Assembly (NCBI GenBank): GCA_003313425.1
Contig: NHZP01000095.1
Coordinates: forward strand, 1-64,000
Reading direction: 5' to 3'
Source of the DNA: Pseudopyrenochaeta lycopersici
Taxonomy: Eukaryota > Ascomycota > Dothideomycetes > Pleosporales > Pseudopyrenochaetaceae
Length of the DNA: 64,000 bases
Part shown: piece by piece, positions 51,018 through 63,164 of the stretch
Layout: every line of letters begins with the position of its first letter
Numbering within the stretch: position 1 is the first letter of the stretch
Made by a program: the position numbers and the translations under genes
The notes under the pieces: generated by a model
What the model was told of the DNA's origin: nothing
The model's input: only the letters and a program-made list of their open reading frames with translations
The model's database searches: none

Positions 51018-51150
51018 GCAGCGCCACACTAGTTCAATATAGGTATAGGATATTAATCAGCTACCTGATCTCAATATTTGCCCTTATCTCATAAATCAGA
51101 CACTCTGGCAAGCTTTGATTACTGCCTATACCTAATTTGAGCACGCTAAG

Positions 51151-51200
51151 GAACTCCTAAGAACTCCTGAGAACTCCTAGGAACTCCTGAGAACTCCTAG
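51151..51200. repeat. 10-bp tandem repeat, five copies of GAACTCCTRR
   Basis: Five consecutive decamers, alternating GAACTCCTGA and GAACTCCTAG after a first GAACTCCTAA. The only variation is at the last two bases, all transitions. Confidence 0.9.
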
Positions 51201-51219
51201 GCCAATCAGAGAGTAAGTC

Positions 51220-51900
51220 GCCGCTAGCAGGGCAAAGCTCGCTAAAGCGTCTAAGGAAAAATAGGACGGGCTTATAAGTAAGCTTAACTCTGTTATATAA
51301 GGCTGCATACGCCTATATTCTATTTAGTACTTTATAACTACTATACCCTTTAATACTTTTATAATTACGCGCAATTAATAGCACGGAATTAAATATGTTA
51401 GAATTAACTTACTTATTAATGCATACTACTGTTGTACTCCTGCTACTGTTATTACTATCTACTCCCTCTAGCCTGCTGTCTGAACCCCCCTCTATGCTTA
51501 TATTGCTAAGTTCTAGCGACGCTAGGAGCCCTAGCCCGTCGCCTATCCCGCGCGGGCGATACTATAATACTAAGTTAGATAGAGATAAACTTATAGAGGA
51601 CGTAGACGACTACGAGAGTAACTGCGACGGCGAGAGCACTTCTTACGTTAGGATGTCTAAACAGCATACGATTAAAGCTATTATTAAAACGCTATAGTCT
51701 CTATAGTAGTTATTTAAAGACTTTATGGAGGTATAGGTGGGCGTAGATAGGGGAGATTTTAACCTTCCTCGTATGCGTTAATATTACAGACGGATAGACT
51801 AACGCGCTGCTCTAAGCTAAACCTTAAGAGTCCTACAGTCTTATAATATATGCTAAGACAAATCTATAAGTAGCTGTTGTATGCTTAAGTTAGATAGGCT
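51220..51900. other. RIP-type AT-rich DNA with one short open frame, no recognised gene
   Basis: An open frame at 51395-51697 (plus) is rich in Leu, Ser and Pro and is followed by more sense with TAG/TAA. It is probably part of an old element. No family recognised. Confidence 0.3.
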
Positions 51901-53027
51901 TATAACGTGTTCTACCACTCGCCGGCCAACACTAGTCGCCGGCCCACCTCATCAACACTAACGCGCTTGCCTCCACAACAACAATTATAACCACCTAACA
52001 ACAGCCTGCAGTAGCTTAAAAGGAGGGTCGTGTCCTTCTTGCGTCTTAGGCGATTAATTTGAGACAGATAAAAAGTGTGCGCAGGGCTGCAGAGCTATTT
52101 AACGTTCCCCGATCGCTCCTTCGGCGGCGCCTTTAAGGCTGCTAGCCTCCTTTAATAATTAACGTATAAAAACGTAAGCTAGTATCTACTAAGGAACAGA
52201 GCCTTATTTAATAGATACTAGAGCTTGATTAACGAGGCTTTCCGCCTTATATTATTAACGTACGTTAGATAGGAGACGCCCTTCTCGCCGCACAAGGCCA
52301 GCAGCCTCCTCTACCTCCTCTTAGTAAGAACTAGGTCTGTTATTTTATTAAGGCTTAGTTAGAGCTTTAGATAAAGTAGAACCGCAAATTCTACTTACAG
52401 CGCGCAAAATATAAGGATCCTGTAAAGATAAACGCCTAGTATAGCCTTATACACTGTCTCCTCTACAGACAGCAGCTACGGCTAAGGCTGTTTAGATAAC
52501 AGAAACGCCTTACACTACTAATTAACTTAATTAATAGGCCTACCTCGTACGTAAGCTCCTTTAACGTTAATTACAGAGCTCCTTAAGCAGGGCTCCCACT
52601 TAGCTTATTAAAGGCTGTTAGCTAGCTATAAACTTAGCTATAATCTTAGCAGAGGAAAACAGTAAACTTTGTGCCTTAAATACGCGTTTATATTATAGGA
52701 AGGACAAATAGTAATAATATATTATAGCTAGAGGGGCTTTACATGTTAAGGCAGATCGTGCGTTAGCTGTAACTGCTAAAATAGCCTTAAACTTAAGGGT
52801 AGAGGGTAAGGCTTCTTAGCCTCAGTAACAAGCACTACTAACCTGCAGTAAATATAGGGTTTAGGGTTATAATCGCACCTCGTGTAGACAGAGATAGAGA
52901 ATACTATTACTATATTTACTAGCAAATTTACTGCGTGGTTGTCGCGTTATCGTGTGTTAAGATCCGCCTGTTTTGATAAGGTGGGCCGGCGACTGGTGTT
53001 GGCCGGCGAGTGGTAGAACACGTTATA
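51901..53027. mobile_element. Unclassified 1.1-kb element with about 54-bp terminal inverted repeats
   Basis: The left end 51901-51954 (TATAACGTGTTCTACCACTC onward) is repeated inverted at about 52974-53027, with two differences, both C/T transitions. Each terminal repeat contains two CGCCGGCC blocks. TA occurs just outside TAACGTG on both sides, consistent with TA duplication, but this cannot be separated from the repeat itself. The interior is RIP-mutated, with plus-strand amino-acid sense in places (e.g. LKRRVVSFLRLRRLI near 52018) but no recognised transposase. Confidence 0.75.
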
Positions 53028-54440
53028 CTTTATTATTTGTAATGCAGACATTTACACCTAAGTTAATAATCTACTTAGAGCTTCGTTCTACTGCGTTATC
53101 TTTAAGCAGCATTATCGTTTATAGATTAAGACTATCTATAAGTTATAGTATTCCTAGATACAGAGAGTTACCTAGATTATTATATTCTAGGACTTTAGTT
53201 TTGTCCTTTATAGAAGTATGTTTGTCTAGGTTCATTATCTTATTGCTTAATCTAGTATTTGCATATATTACCTCCTATTTACTATAGTAGAGTATAGCAG
53301 TAGCTATAATTCTGCCTAGGTGCTTAGGATTATGTCACGACTAAGGTTTATAGTAATCCTTAGATCCTGTATTTTTAATAGTATTAACCTATCCTTTAAA
53401 CTGTTTTAAGGTTTCCTTATGTTTATTAAATTTATTCTCTCTAAATTTAGGGTATATAATCTAGCATTCTAATTTATTATAAGTGCGCTACTTATTACAT
53501 CCTTTATAGAGTTACTAGTCTTTTCTCTCTCTTCTCTTATTCTTTATATTACTCTCTTTATTATCCTTTTCTAATACTAGCTGTGCCTCTACTCTTAGCA
53601 GGTATCTATAGAGAGTTACTAGGTCGCGTAAGAGAGTAGCTATTCTAGCTAAGAGGTTCTAAGTATCTAAGAATCTGTTAAAATAGTTTAGTAGGGAGCG
53701 TATAACCTTTAATATAAGTTATTTATTACTAAAAGTGCCCTTAAGGTTAATAATATCTTATTACAGGGTTTTAAGAGTGTTAATAAGATTAGATACTAAT
53801 CCTATAAACTTAAGTTATTTAATTTTTCCTAGAGTTATATCTAAGGCGTAAGCGTTATTTATCTTACAGAGTCCCTTAAGCTTCTCTATTACTAGCTATA
53901 GATTCTCTTTATCCTTAATGTATCCTTAAAAGGCTATATTAATAGTAGTAAAGAGGAGGCCTCGTGCATATTAAAGACGTTTCTGCTGTTTTTTATATTT
54001 GTTAAGATTAAGCTTATAGAACTAGATAATCAGACTTAGCTAATTGCTTATCTAAGCCTCTACACTACTACTAATTAGGTTAGCGTCTTTAGCGTTCGAC
54101 TCCTCAGCTAGTTTAGCTTAAGTCAAAACCCTAGAAAGGGTTGGTCGCGTTAGCTTATCTTAGATAGTCTCTTCTCTAGTAAGGATGTTCTAGACATTAT
54201 TTGCCTTAGCGATAAACTTTAGGTCGCGCTTCTATGTAAGGTAATTTTCCTAGCCTTAAAGTACTTCGACCTGTGCTTTAACGGATTCGTTAGTAAGTTT
54301 AATGCTAGCTATAGCTGCAAACGTTTAACTTCTTAAAGACTAGATTCGGACTATTACTGAAAAGGTGCGGTATGCACAACTGGGCTTATAACTAGTTAAA
54401 AATGTGATTCTTTAAGTGTATGGATTGACCTAAGTCTTCT
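53028..54440. other. Degraded repeat DNA, possible minus-strand coding relic
   Basis: The minus strand of about 53700-54350 shows stretches of amino-acid sense with RIP stops (e.g. NILTREETI and LTRPTLSRVLT near 54125-54195). It could be an ORF1/gag-like relic, but no motif is conclusive. Confidence 0.3.
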
Positions 54441-54449
54441 GAGTACTTA

Positions 54450-56693
54450 TATACACGTGGGCTGTATCTGCCTACGAAGGCAGACAAGCCACAGACTTCA
54501 TCGCGGCGTATTTGCCTATAGGCATATACGCCACCTCGTCACATCCTGTTTAGAAACAACTCAAGGCTCGCTATTGCCACCTATCCTTTACCTCTTCTAT
54601 AATGCCGATCTTATAGATAAGTGCACCCGAGAACCAGACACTATGTCGACAGGCTATATAGACGACGTGGGTATCCTAGCGTGGGGTAAAACGACGGAAG
54701 CGACATGTGACACACTAAGCAGAGCCCTGGAGAAAGCACAACGCTGGGCTAGTACCTACGCTTCAGTTTTCGCCCCCGACAAGTTCCAGTTGACTTACTT
54801 CACAAGATTACTAACGCGGATTAATACTAGCAGAGGAATCTAGACTGAATGGGGCGAGGTGAAGCCTAAGGCAACATGCAAGTACTTAGGACTAACGTTA
54901 GATACTAAACTCTGATAGAAGGAACATATAGAAGAGATTAGACAAAGGGCGATAAAGACAGTAAACGCACTAAGCTGCCTTAGGGGGTCTACCTAGGGTA
55001 TAGGACTAATTAACATGCGTAGGATATACGAAGGCACTGCGCTCCCTTAGATAATGTTTGCGTGCTTAGTCTAGTTTAACGCGAGCACGAGAGGAAAGAC
55101 ATACACGAAAAAGACACTTGAAATCCTACAGAGTATTTAAGCGAGAGCAGTAAGCGTTATCTGTAGGGCATACAGAGCTACATCAAGCGCCGCGCTAAAC
55201 ATTAAAGCACACCTCCTGCTAATGGAGTAATAGATATAGAAACATAACGCAGATGTTATTACACGCCTTCTCTCGAATAAGGACATGGCGGACATAGCGG
55301 GCCTTAAGACAGGCACAACGCAACCTACTAACATAACTAGAAAATGTAGGGGACACCCTAACTCCTAGCAGAAGGTCCACAATAACATAAAGAGCCGACG
55401 AAGCTAGGGCTTTAACACCTAGGAGCTAATCCTACCCTTTATAACCCCGCTATAGAGATAAGGCCCAGCAATGCACATAGAATATAATGCTGAGAAAGCA
55501 AGATAGCAACACAATAGGACGAACGACACGGGCTAGTACCTTAGCATCTACACGGACGGTAGCGGCATAGACGACGAGACAGGCGCCGTAGTAGTATGCC
55601 CACTTACTTAATAGACCCGCGCTGCGCATATAGGACTAAATACCATCTTAATAGTATATGCGGCCGAGCTGTAAGGGATAAGCCTAGCGCTGCAGATAGC
55701 ATAAGAGTACATTAATTAAGGCGGCGGGCGCTGAGATATCGCCATCTACACAGACAACTAGGCGGCTACTTAGTCTATAGCTAAAGCGGAAGGAAGGTCC
55801 GGAGCCTACATCCTTAAGGAGATCGCGAGACAAGTCCAGGAGCTCCATGATAAGGGACGGCCAGTAACAGTCTGGTGGATACTAGCCCACGTCAGAATCC
55901 CGGGAAACGAAGCCGCAGATAAGGCCGCTAAGGAGGCTACAGGGTAGAGAGAAAACGGCCGTAGACGTCTACTAGCAGAAGCACCTCCAAAGCTATACCT
56001 ACTTAAGTCCACACTTAGGAAGTAGTGCAAGACACAGACGGAGCGAGCGTGGACAGCTAAGTAGAGAGCAGAGACTAAGGGCAGAGCGACCTCTAGACAC
56101 ACACCACGGCCTACCAAGAAGGTGCTCCAGCTCCATAAGGGCCTTAGCAAGCGAGAGAGCGCCCTGCTAGTGCAGCTGCAGACAGAGAAAATTGGGCTCA
56201 ATAACTTTCTCTTCAGCCGGAGAGTGCCAGGGGTCACCAGCCCGCGATGCCAGTGTGGAGAGAGGCGGCAGACCATCGCTCACATCCTCCTCCGCTGCAG
56301 GACGCACAAGGACCTCCAGAACCAGGTATTCGGCAACCTCTCTAGACAACACAACCTCTAAGCTATCCTAAGCAAGCCACAGTTAGCTACTAAAGCCATC
56401 AAATTTATAGAGCAGACGCAGATCCTTAGGCAAGTGGGGATTAGAGACGCGTAGACGACAGCCGAGTGCTGGGGGGAGACTGAAGGTATCGCGGTCGCAA
56501 AACACGAGGCAAGTGCCTCTACGAACCTAGAAGCACAGCATCTAGTTAGTAGAACCAGTATCTAGATAGCCAGCCAAAGCATATGTAGATAATGGTTGAG
56601 GGTAAACGGCAGGCATCTAGGGACAGCTGGCTCCTGTTTATAGGAGTGACGTGGGGCGGAGCAATGTTCTCGCGACGTGTCGGCTGTCCGCTA
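54450..56693 (+). mobile_element. Tad-like LINE, 5'-incomplete, RIP-damaged
   Basis: The reading enters within the reverse transcriptase: QGSLLPPILYLFYNADLIDK, then the catalytic box TGYIDDVGILAWG near 54645-54690 and SVFAPDKFQLTYFTR. RNase H begins near 55545 (IYTDGSGIDDETGAVVV) and continues with HVRIPGNEAADKAAKEA. A C-terminal cysteine motif, CQCGERRQTIAHILLRC, is at about 56248-56300. Stops interrupt most of it. It is collinear with the fragment at 8.8-9.8 kb. The 3' end is interrupted at the TA at 56692-56693 by the pogo-type element. Confidence 0.85.
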
Positions 56694-58815
56694 CCCGAGG
56701 TTCCCCCCGTGACGCACCACCCCGCGTAACGCACTATCTGAACACCAAAACTCAGAACTAAATTGAGGCTATTGAGCCTCACACTATAGCTATTTTCGCA
56801 GTTTTTTTGGTGGAACAATTTATAAGGCCTCAAGCTATCTATAGCTACTGGTATTTAATTGGAAGTTTAATTTTGCGGCCGCCACGTGACTAAATAGGCG
56901 GTAGGCCTGATGGAGCACCTGCAACCTTCTCACCACTACTAGGCCTCGCAACCTGCCTTTTTCTAGTAACAGCCTTTGCAGCAGTTTTAAGGCTGCTCTT
57001 ATTTCCTTTTTGGGACAATTTGAGAGCTTGTTTGAGTCGTTTTGCAGCCTTGCGAGCAGCCTGTCTGGCGGCCCGATCAGCTGCTTGCTCTGCCTTTTCC
57101 TTCTGCCTCAACAATCTAGCCTCAGCCCTAGCTACTCGCCATGATTGAACCAACTCAGCCTTGGCCTTCCTTCTCTCCTCACGATGCCTAGGTGCTTCAA
57201 GCTTTTGACGTTGCTGCTCCTTCTCGCGAGCTCTGGCCTCCTGGCGATCACGTGCCTCTTTTACTTTCCTGGGTGACCAGAATACTGCACCACCATGATA
57301 GTTCTCATCCTGCTGCAGTGGGAGGACCTTACTCTGTTTCCTGCGCTTTATCTCATGGATGAGGGCGTCTCTTATAGCTGCTACTTCGTGCTCAAGGATA
57401 GACTTTTTGGTGCAGATGTGGTGAAAGATCTTGCTGAGTTTTCTAGCCCCTTTATCCTCGCGATTTTTGACAACGTGGCGTACTAGCGCCTCTAGCTCCC
57501 TCCAATTCTCAGCACTCAGCTCCGAGGACTCACTATCGCTCATAGTTGCCTGGATAGCTAGCTTAGCTTTGAATCTTTTGAGGATAACCTCAGGATTGAA
57601 GGGCGATAGGCCAGTTGCCTTAAAGGCCTTAAGGATAGTCTCCTTTTTAAATGAGGCTGCCCAGGCTGCTTTGAAGAAAGGATAGAAGTCTCTTTTGCTA
57701 ATAGAAACTAGCCCCTAGCTTCTCTCCATGAACTGTGAGATCTCCTGTGAGTACGCTGATGTGAGAGGCTTGAACATGCCCACGTCAAGTGGCTGTAAGC
57801 TATGGGTTGAGTGAGGAGGATAGATAGCTAGGAGGATCTTGTTTTGGTCGCAATAGTCAATAAAATCCATAGAAACATGAGATCCATGGCCATCAAGAAT
57901 GAGTAATCGATAGTAGGATCGAGCTTTTGCCTTAGTGTTGCGATCAAACACCTGTTTTAGCCATGCTAGGCCTATATCGTTGTTTGTCTATCCTGAGGGA
58001 GATGAGGTAAAGCGAGCTTGATCATCCTTAGGATCAAACTCTTGCAGCCAGCTGTCCTGGATTGAGGATGAGGCTGACTGAAATATCAGAGCAGGCTCTA
58101 GGGATGATCCATCCGCGCAGATGCAGGCTATCAAGGTAATCCACTCTCTGTTACCACCCTAGATGAAGGATCTATAGTTGCCCTGCTCATATAAGGTCTT
58201 ACTGAATATCCTCTTTGACCTGCCTATTACTCCTAAAAGGAACCCCTTTTCGTCCATATTATACGTATACTGAGCTTCTATCTTATATTGCTTAATCTTA
58301 TTATCTAAAAGCTTAAAATAGGGGCTATACTTTGCTAAGTAATCAGCCTTGTGGCGGTTGTTATCTATACCAACTGCATATTGAGAGATGAGATGGACGT
58401 TATGCCGCTTAACGAAGCGATCAACCCAGTGCTTTCCAATGTCCTTTTTAGCTATTTGAGATGCAAAGTTTCGAATCAAAGCCCTGGTAGGTGGTAGGCC
58501 TCGCTTAGTGAGCTGGATGATGTACAGGATGAGCTCCTTTTCCTGGTGTGGATGGAGATTTTGTTGGTTTTGAGCTTTGACCTCGCGCGAGGTGGATGTG
58601 CCTTGACTGCGCCTTATCAGCGTTGTGTGCACAACACCATGCTTTCTAGCTATTTCCCTATAAGGAATATTATCTCCAGGTTTTAAGGAGTTGATTTCTG
58701 CAAGCGCATCCTCAATTTTCCCCATATTGGTTGAGTTACGTGGCATTGAAAAGTTGGTGTTGCATGCTCGGATGGTGCGTTACGCGGGGTGGTGCGTTAC
58801 GGCGGGGAACCTCGG
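56694..58815 (-). mobile_element. Pogo-type (Tc1/mariner superfamily) DNA transposon, 2.1 kb, nearly intact
   Basis: Inverted repeats of about 48 bp start CCCGAGGTTCCCC at 56694 and, inverted, at 58815. Both contain GCACCACCCCGCGTAACGCAC. TA flanks both sides (56692-56693, 58816-58817), the pogo/Tc1 target. The single gene lies on the minus strand and fills most of the element. It sits in the LINE 3' region and looks younger than its surroundings. Confidence 0.92.
56890..58746 (-). pseudogene. Pogo-type DDE transposase, full length with three premature stops
   Basis: One frame runs from ATG 58746 (MPRNSTNMGKIEDALAEINS) to a stop at 56890, 618 codons, with no indel. It is broken only by TAG codons near 58157, 57990 and 57718. 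The N-terminus has a psq-type helix-turn-helix (IPYREIARKHGVVHTTLIRR) and a CENP-B-like DNA-binding region (GLPPTRALIRNFA). The DDE core has YNMDEKGFLLG, LILDGHGSH and YPPHSTHSLQPLDVGMFKP. The C-terminal about 170 residues are Arg/Lys/Glu/Ala-rich, likely coiled coil, in the nuclear-protein style of fungal pogo transposases. All three stops fit C>T or G>A changes of Gln or Trp codons, i.e. light RIP. The catalytic residues themselves are retained. Confidence 0.88.
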
Positions 58816-58817
58816 GT

Positions 58818-59191
58818 ATGCAACGCTTTCCCGATCGTGAGCTAGTCTTAGCGCCACCACTTGGCCCTGTTAATTGACTGAACTGAGAGGGTGCCCCTAG
58901 TAGTCAGTGCATACAATTGGTCGATATCTGATCTTGAAATCCGGAACGCGGAAACCTCAAAGCCCGGGTGAACCCTTGACGAACGCGTCTGCTGCGACAT
59001 TATACCGCTCTTTCAATTGACTCTCAGAAATACGCTACTGCTAAGCGAACCCCTATCTCTCCACCATCAATGCGCCACTGCAATTGAGGCCGGCATGCGT
59101 ATAAGAGATGCAAGCTTGGAGCCCGCATGGAGAACAACGGTTGGCAGAAGTCTAAGTACATCAACACTCAAGGTCTTTCAGTGTCGACAGA
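58818..59191. other. No gene seen; upstream region of the acyltransferase
   Basis: Sequence past the pogo element is GC-normal and differs from the LINE tail seen at 9.76 kb. No coding sense; it presumably holds the acyltransferase promoter. Confidence 0.35.
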
Positions 59192-60755
59192 ATGGAGGCG
59201 TTACGGCGCGTACTCGGAGCGTCTCCGGCACAACGTCTGCCGTCAACGGTTGAGAGCGACGATATTTACCCCGTTCATATGCTAGACGACACCAAGACGC
59301 TCCGGAGCATAGTCGTCACATGGACGCTGTGCTTCAATGACGTGCTGGATGCGGACAATCTCCACGCCTCACTGTCAAGGCTGCTAGAGATTGGAGACTG
59401 GAGGAAGGTCGGCGGTCGGTTGAGATTAAAGGTAAGTTTCTTATTTGATCTTAGCAACTGATCAATCCGGTCAATAGCTGTCGACTGACCCTCGTTAGGA
59501 GAATGGAGAGTTGGAGATTCATGCCCCACGGCCCTTCACAGCGGAACGTCCTGCTGTGTCCTATAGTCACCAATCCCTAGCCATGGATATCGAAGACCAC
59601 CCGCTGGCAATGACCCTCCCTAAAACTACTGAGGTCCCGTGCATCCACCCTGGGCCTCCGACCTTTCGGGCCTTTGCGGCTCGGGAAAATGCGCCAGAGA
59701 CACTCGAGGACTTTCTCTACACAGACACACCCCAGCTGTCGCTCTACATCACTTCGTTTGACAACGCGACGCTCGTAGCGCTCTCATGGCCACACACACT
59801 CATGGATGTTATGGGTCAGCAGGCTCTCTTGCATGGTTGGTCTCTGGTACTAGCCGGGCGGGAGTCGGATGTGCCGCCTATGCTCGGTGCGCGAGAGGAC
59901 GCAATCTATGCAGCCGCAGATGCGCCCGTAGAGAAAGAGGAGGAGTACAGCCTGGGGCAGAAGCGGCTGAAGGGATGGGCTATGGCCATGTTCGGGCTAC
60001 GATTTGCTGGAGACCTGCTGTGGAACCGGATCGTCGAGACGCGCACCATCTTCTTGCCAAAGAAGGTAGTGGCCGAGTTGCAACGCCAGGCTCACGGTGA
60101 CCTGGTAGCCCAGAGTGATGGAGCGGAGAAACCTTTTATTAGTGAGGGCGACGTGCTGACGGCGTGGACACTGCGCGCGGTGGCTTCCTCCCTGCCGTGG
60201 CCGCGGCCAGTAGCGGCGCTTCACGCGCTCAACGCACGATTTCGACTCTCATCGCTGGTCCAGGCCTCTGGTTTTTACATCCAGAACATGGCGGTGGCAG
60301 CCTTCACCTTCGTATCTCCCGAGGTCGCAACAGGGCCTCTAGGGCCTATTGCTCTAGAGAACCGGCGCCATCTGATGGAGCAATCGACAGAGCCTCAAGT
60401 GCTAGCGTACCTGCGGGAGCTAATACGAGATAAAAAGTCTGGCGGCGACCCCGCCTCAATGTTGTACTGCGAGTCCAACGCACTGCTAATCTCCTTCACC
60501 AACTGGGCACGGGCTGACATCTTCAAGACAGCAGACTTCAGCCCCGCAATTGTGCGTGGCGGCACGACAAGACAGTCGAGGAGCAACCCGCCCGGAACTA
60601 TGGTGTTTCACCACGCGCAATCGATGCGACAGAGCCCAACGGCCAGGAATGTGATCGTGGTGCTGGGCAAAGACCACAATGACAACTATTGGCTGACCGG
60701 GACTTTGCTGCCCCCAGCCTGGGCCAAGATTGAAGAGGATTTAAATAGGATGTGA
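59192..60755 (+). CDS. BAHD/trichothecene-acetyltransferase-like acyltransferase, intact
   Basis: Two exons (59192-59431, 59499-60755) and a 67-bp intron (GTAAGT...TTAG) give 498 residues. The catalytic HxxxD motif is WPHTLMDVMG with His179 and Asp183, as in BAHD and fungal acetyl-CoA-dependent transferases. An N-terminal region (TLRSIVVTWTLCFNDVLDAD...LLEIGDWRKVGGRLR) matches the first subdomain of this fold. The DFGWG motif of plant BAHD enzymes is not obvious; TNWARADIFKTADF near the C-terminal part occupies its place. It probably acylates a small-molecule hydroxyl or amine. No other biosynthetic gene is adjacent except the hydrolase on the other strand. Confidence 0.85.
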
Positions 60756-61513
60756 ATCAATATAGGACATGGGCCAAAAGTGGCGAACAAGCAGTAGTTA
60801 TGAACGGACATATCTACGATAAGATTAGTCAGAGGCGAGGTTCGACACACTACAGTCGCGGATGTAATGCCTACGTCTTTTCTTATTACTCCTTGACTTC
60901 AGCTCGTCCCTCTTCCGTCTTCGCAAGGTTCATTCGGCTATATCTTGTGACTTAAGGTCCAGGTACAGCTCCCTACACTCATCACTCATACAGCTGTTCT
61001 CTTCACATTAAGGGTGATGTAGGTGTGAGCGCTGTTGTGCGATAAGTGCTGTTCTTTCCTGCTGCGCTCTCTGAACCTATGTCGTTATTTCTCTTTTTCA
61101 GCTGTTGGAATCACTACCTCATTAAAGGTTAAGGTTACGGCGTCTTTGGTGTTAATGTTTTGAGTACATGTTCCGGTATTTGTCAAATGCTTTGATGTGG
61201 ATAAGAAGACATTGTAGCTTACGCCAAGTTATGTCAAAAGCTTGTTCGCAAAATGAGGTTCAAGCCTATTTCATTTCGGCGGTATGGAGCCCTTAGCGAA
61301 CTCTACGGTTTTGCACAGCACGAGGGCATGGCCGGTATGGTTTTGGTCAAGCTACTGGAATTTCGCGCTTCCCTTGAGATGCAAAATACTCCTACGCTAC
61401 ACTCACTGATTGTTACGCCACTTATTATTTGCGAGCACTTAGTCCACAGCTACTGCGGATCGTTGAAGAGCCTCTTCTTGTTCTTCTTCCATGTTTTGAA
61501 CCGATTTGAGTAA
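60756..61513. other. Intergenic region between convergent acyltransferase and CocE-type genes
   Basis: GC-normal to AT-leaning, short frames only. It holds the 3' ends of both converging genes. No terminal or tandem repeat was recognised. Confidence 0.35.
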
Positions 61514-63164
61514 CTATGCTATAGCAGGCAATATCACCCTCGATACTCCCTTTGCTCCATGAGAAATTGTATGAACCGTACTTTTCAACGCTTGCGAAGT
61601 CGCACCAATTCCCTTTCCAGTGTTGATCGCAAATTGCGGATGCGACGCTCCAGCAATGATCAGCCTGATCCGGTTTCCCTTTGCAAATCTATGTGCACAG
61701 TCGTTCAAGTAAAGGCTAACGGGCGTGTCTTTTCGGCAAGAATCCAGGCGCTTGTACGTTTCCGTGATGCCATGTGATCGCCCGCTTGCATTGACTTCGC
61801 TGATCCTGACAAAGACGTCTGCGTTTGGATTGTTGCTGTTATGGCTCAGCTCGACGGTCACCTTGCCAGAAATTTCCACGTTCTTCTCGAGAATTTCGGT
61901 TGTAAATACCAGAACGTCAGTACGGGCTGCCAGTGCGGTGTCATCTACACTTCCACCCCCTAGGAGCAGGTTTCCGCCGGTGGTCGGAGTTGGCTGGTTT
62001 GGATCAAAGGTAAGCGTTGATGAGCTCTCCTCAGTCGACGGCTTTTCATTTGCAAGACGACCATCAGAACGCAGATATAGCTCTTGTACAAATATCGGAG
62101 GTGGCCACTTCTGCACATTTCGCCATTCCTCAGCCCCAGTTACGAAATACTGCACGGGCGTTTCTCTCGCTCGTGGCGTCCGTTTCCCAAGATGCTCTTC
62201 CAGCCAGTGGAACGATTGCTGGTGGACTTTCGATTGTAGTCCGATCTGCATATGATTCCATGGACCTATCAAAAGCGCAACATTTGTATTGCGCTCACTA
62301 AGACGTGTATATTGCTCCATTATTTGTGGTGCAAAGACGTCATACCATCCACCAACCAGAAATATAGGAATATTTGCACGCTCTAGGGCTTCTTCAAACT
62401 TGAGCTGATCGTAATACTCGTCGGAAGTGTCTGGGTGATCGACCACAAAATCTAGCCACGGCGCATGACCCTTGAAATGTGCCTTCACACTTTCGGCCAA
62501 AGGTACTCGATCCAGGACAGGTCGCATTTTTTGTGGCGTGTTTAATCTCTTAAGTGTTCGAAACACTCCGGTCTCTTCCTGATGCGCCACATTTTCCATC
62601 CAAGTAATCCACTCCAGCGCAAGTGAGCCCGATCCCCATAACTGTTGGCTGAAGTCATGAGGCGCGCACTGGATCACAGCAGCCACCATGTCGGATGGCG
62701 GATTTCGCAAAAGTGCCCTATTGCACGAACCCTAGGTACGAGGCCCCCAGCGTCGCGAACGAGCCCATATACCAGTCTTGTTTTCGCATCCACTCGACGA
62801 CCGCTTGTCCATCCTCTTCTTCGTTGCGCCACGGATCAAACTCGCCCCCAGAACCAAATGTACCGCGACAGCTCACAAACAGGCATTGATAGCCACGAGC
62901 TGCGTATGGGCGGGCGTTGAGAAGCGTGAATGCGAGGCCACGACCGTATGGACATCGAATGAGAATTGTACCTGCAGGCTTTTCATCTTTGGCTAGCATA
63001 GGTTGATAGAGGTCTGCCACGAGTTCGAATTGCTCAGATCTATCTGATACGGGAATGCGCACGCCTGTCACTGTATATGAGCATGTTTCTGGAGGAAACC
63101 CCATTTGTCGCGTTGCTAGGCGGTCAACGAGCGCGGTGACGAACCCTCGTTTCGTTTTCATCAT
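61514..63164 (-). CDS. CocE/NonD-family (X-Pro dipeptidyl-peptidase-like) serine hydrolase, with one frame break
   Basis: ATG at 63164 starts MMKTKRGFVTALVDRLATRQ. The alpha/beta-hydrolase core has the nucleophile elbow GASYLG (Ser142), the acid GGWYDVFAPQ and the histidine GPWNHMQ. A C-terminal jelly-roll domain (LTFDPNQPTPTTGG, then VFTTEILEKNVEISGKVTVE) is typical of CocE and related acyl hydrolases or peptidases. Expected length is about 549 residues. The frame breaks at a TAG at 62718-62720: reading FVQ, stop, then one base later ALLRNPPSDMV. One base is extra where the family has Trp. It may be an assembly error or a decayed gene. No signal peptide. The substrate is not predictable. Confidence 0.8.

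Noticed and set aside
61514..63164. Small intron explaining the CocE frame break
   Set aside because: No GT-AG pair of plausible intron length surrounds 62718-62720 while keeping the conserved residues on both sides.
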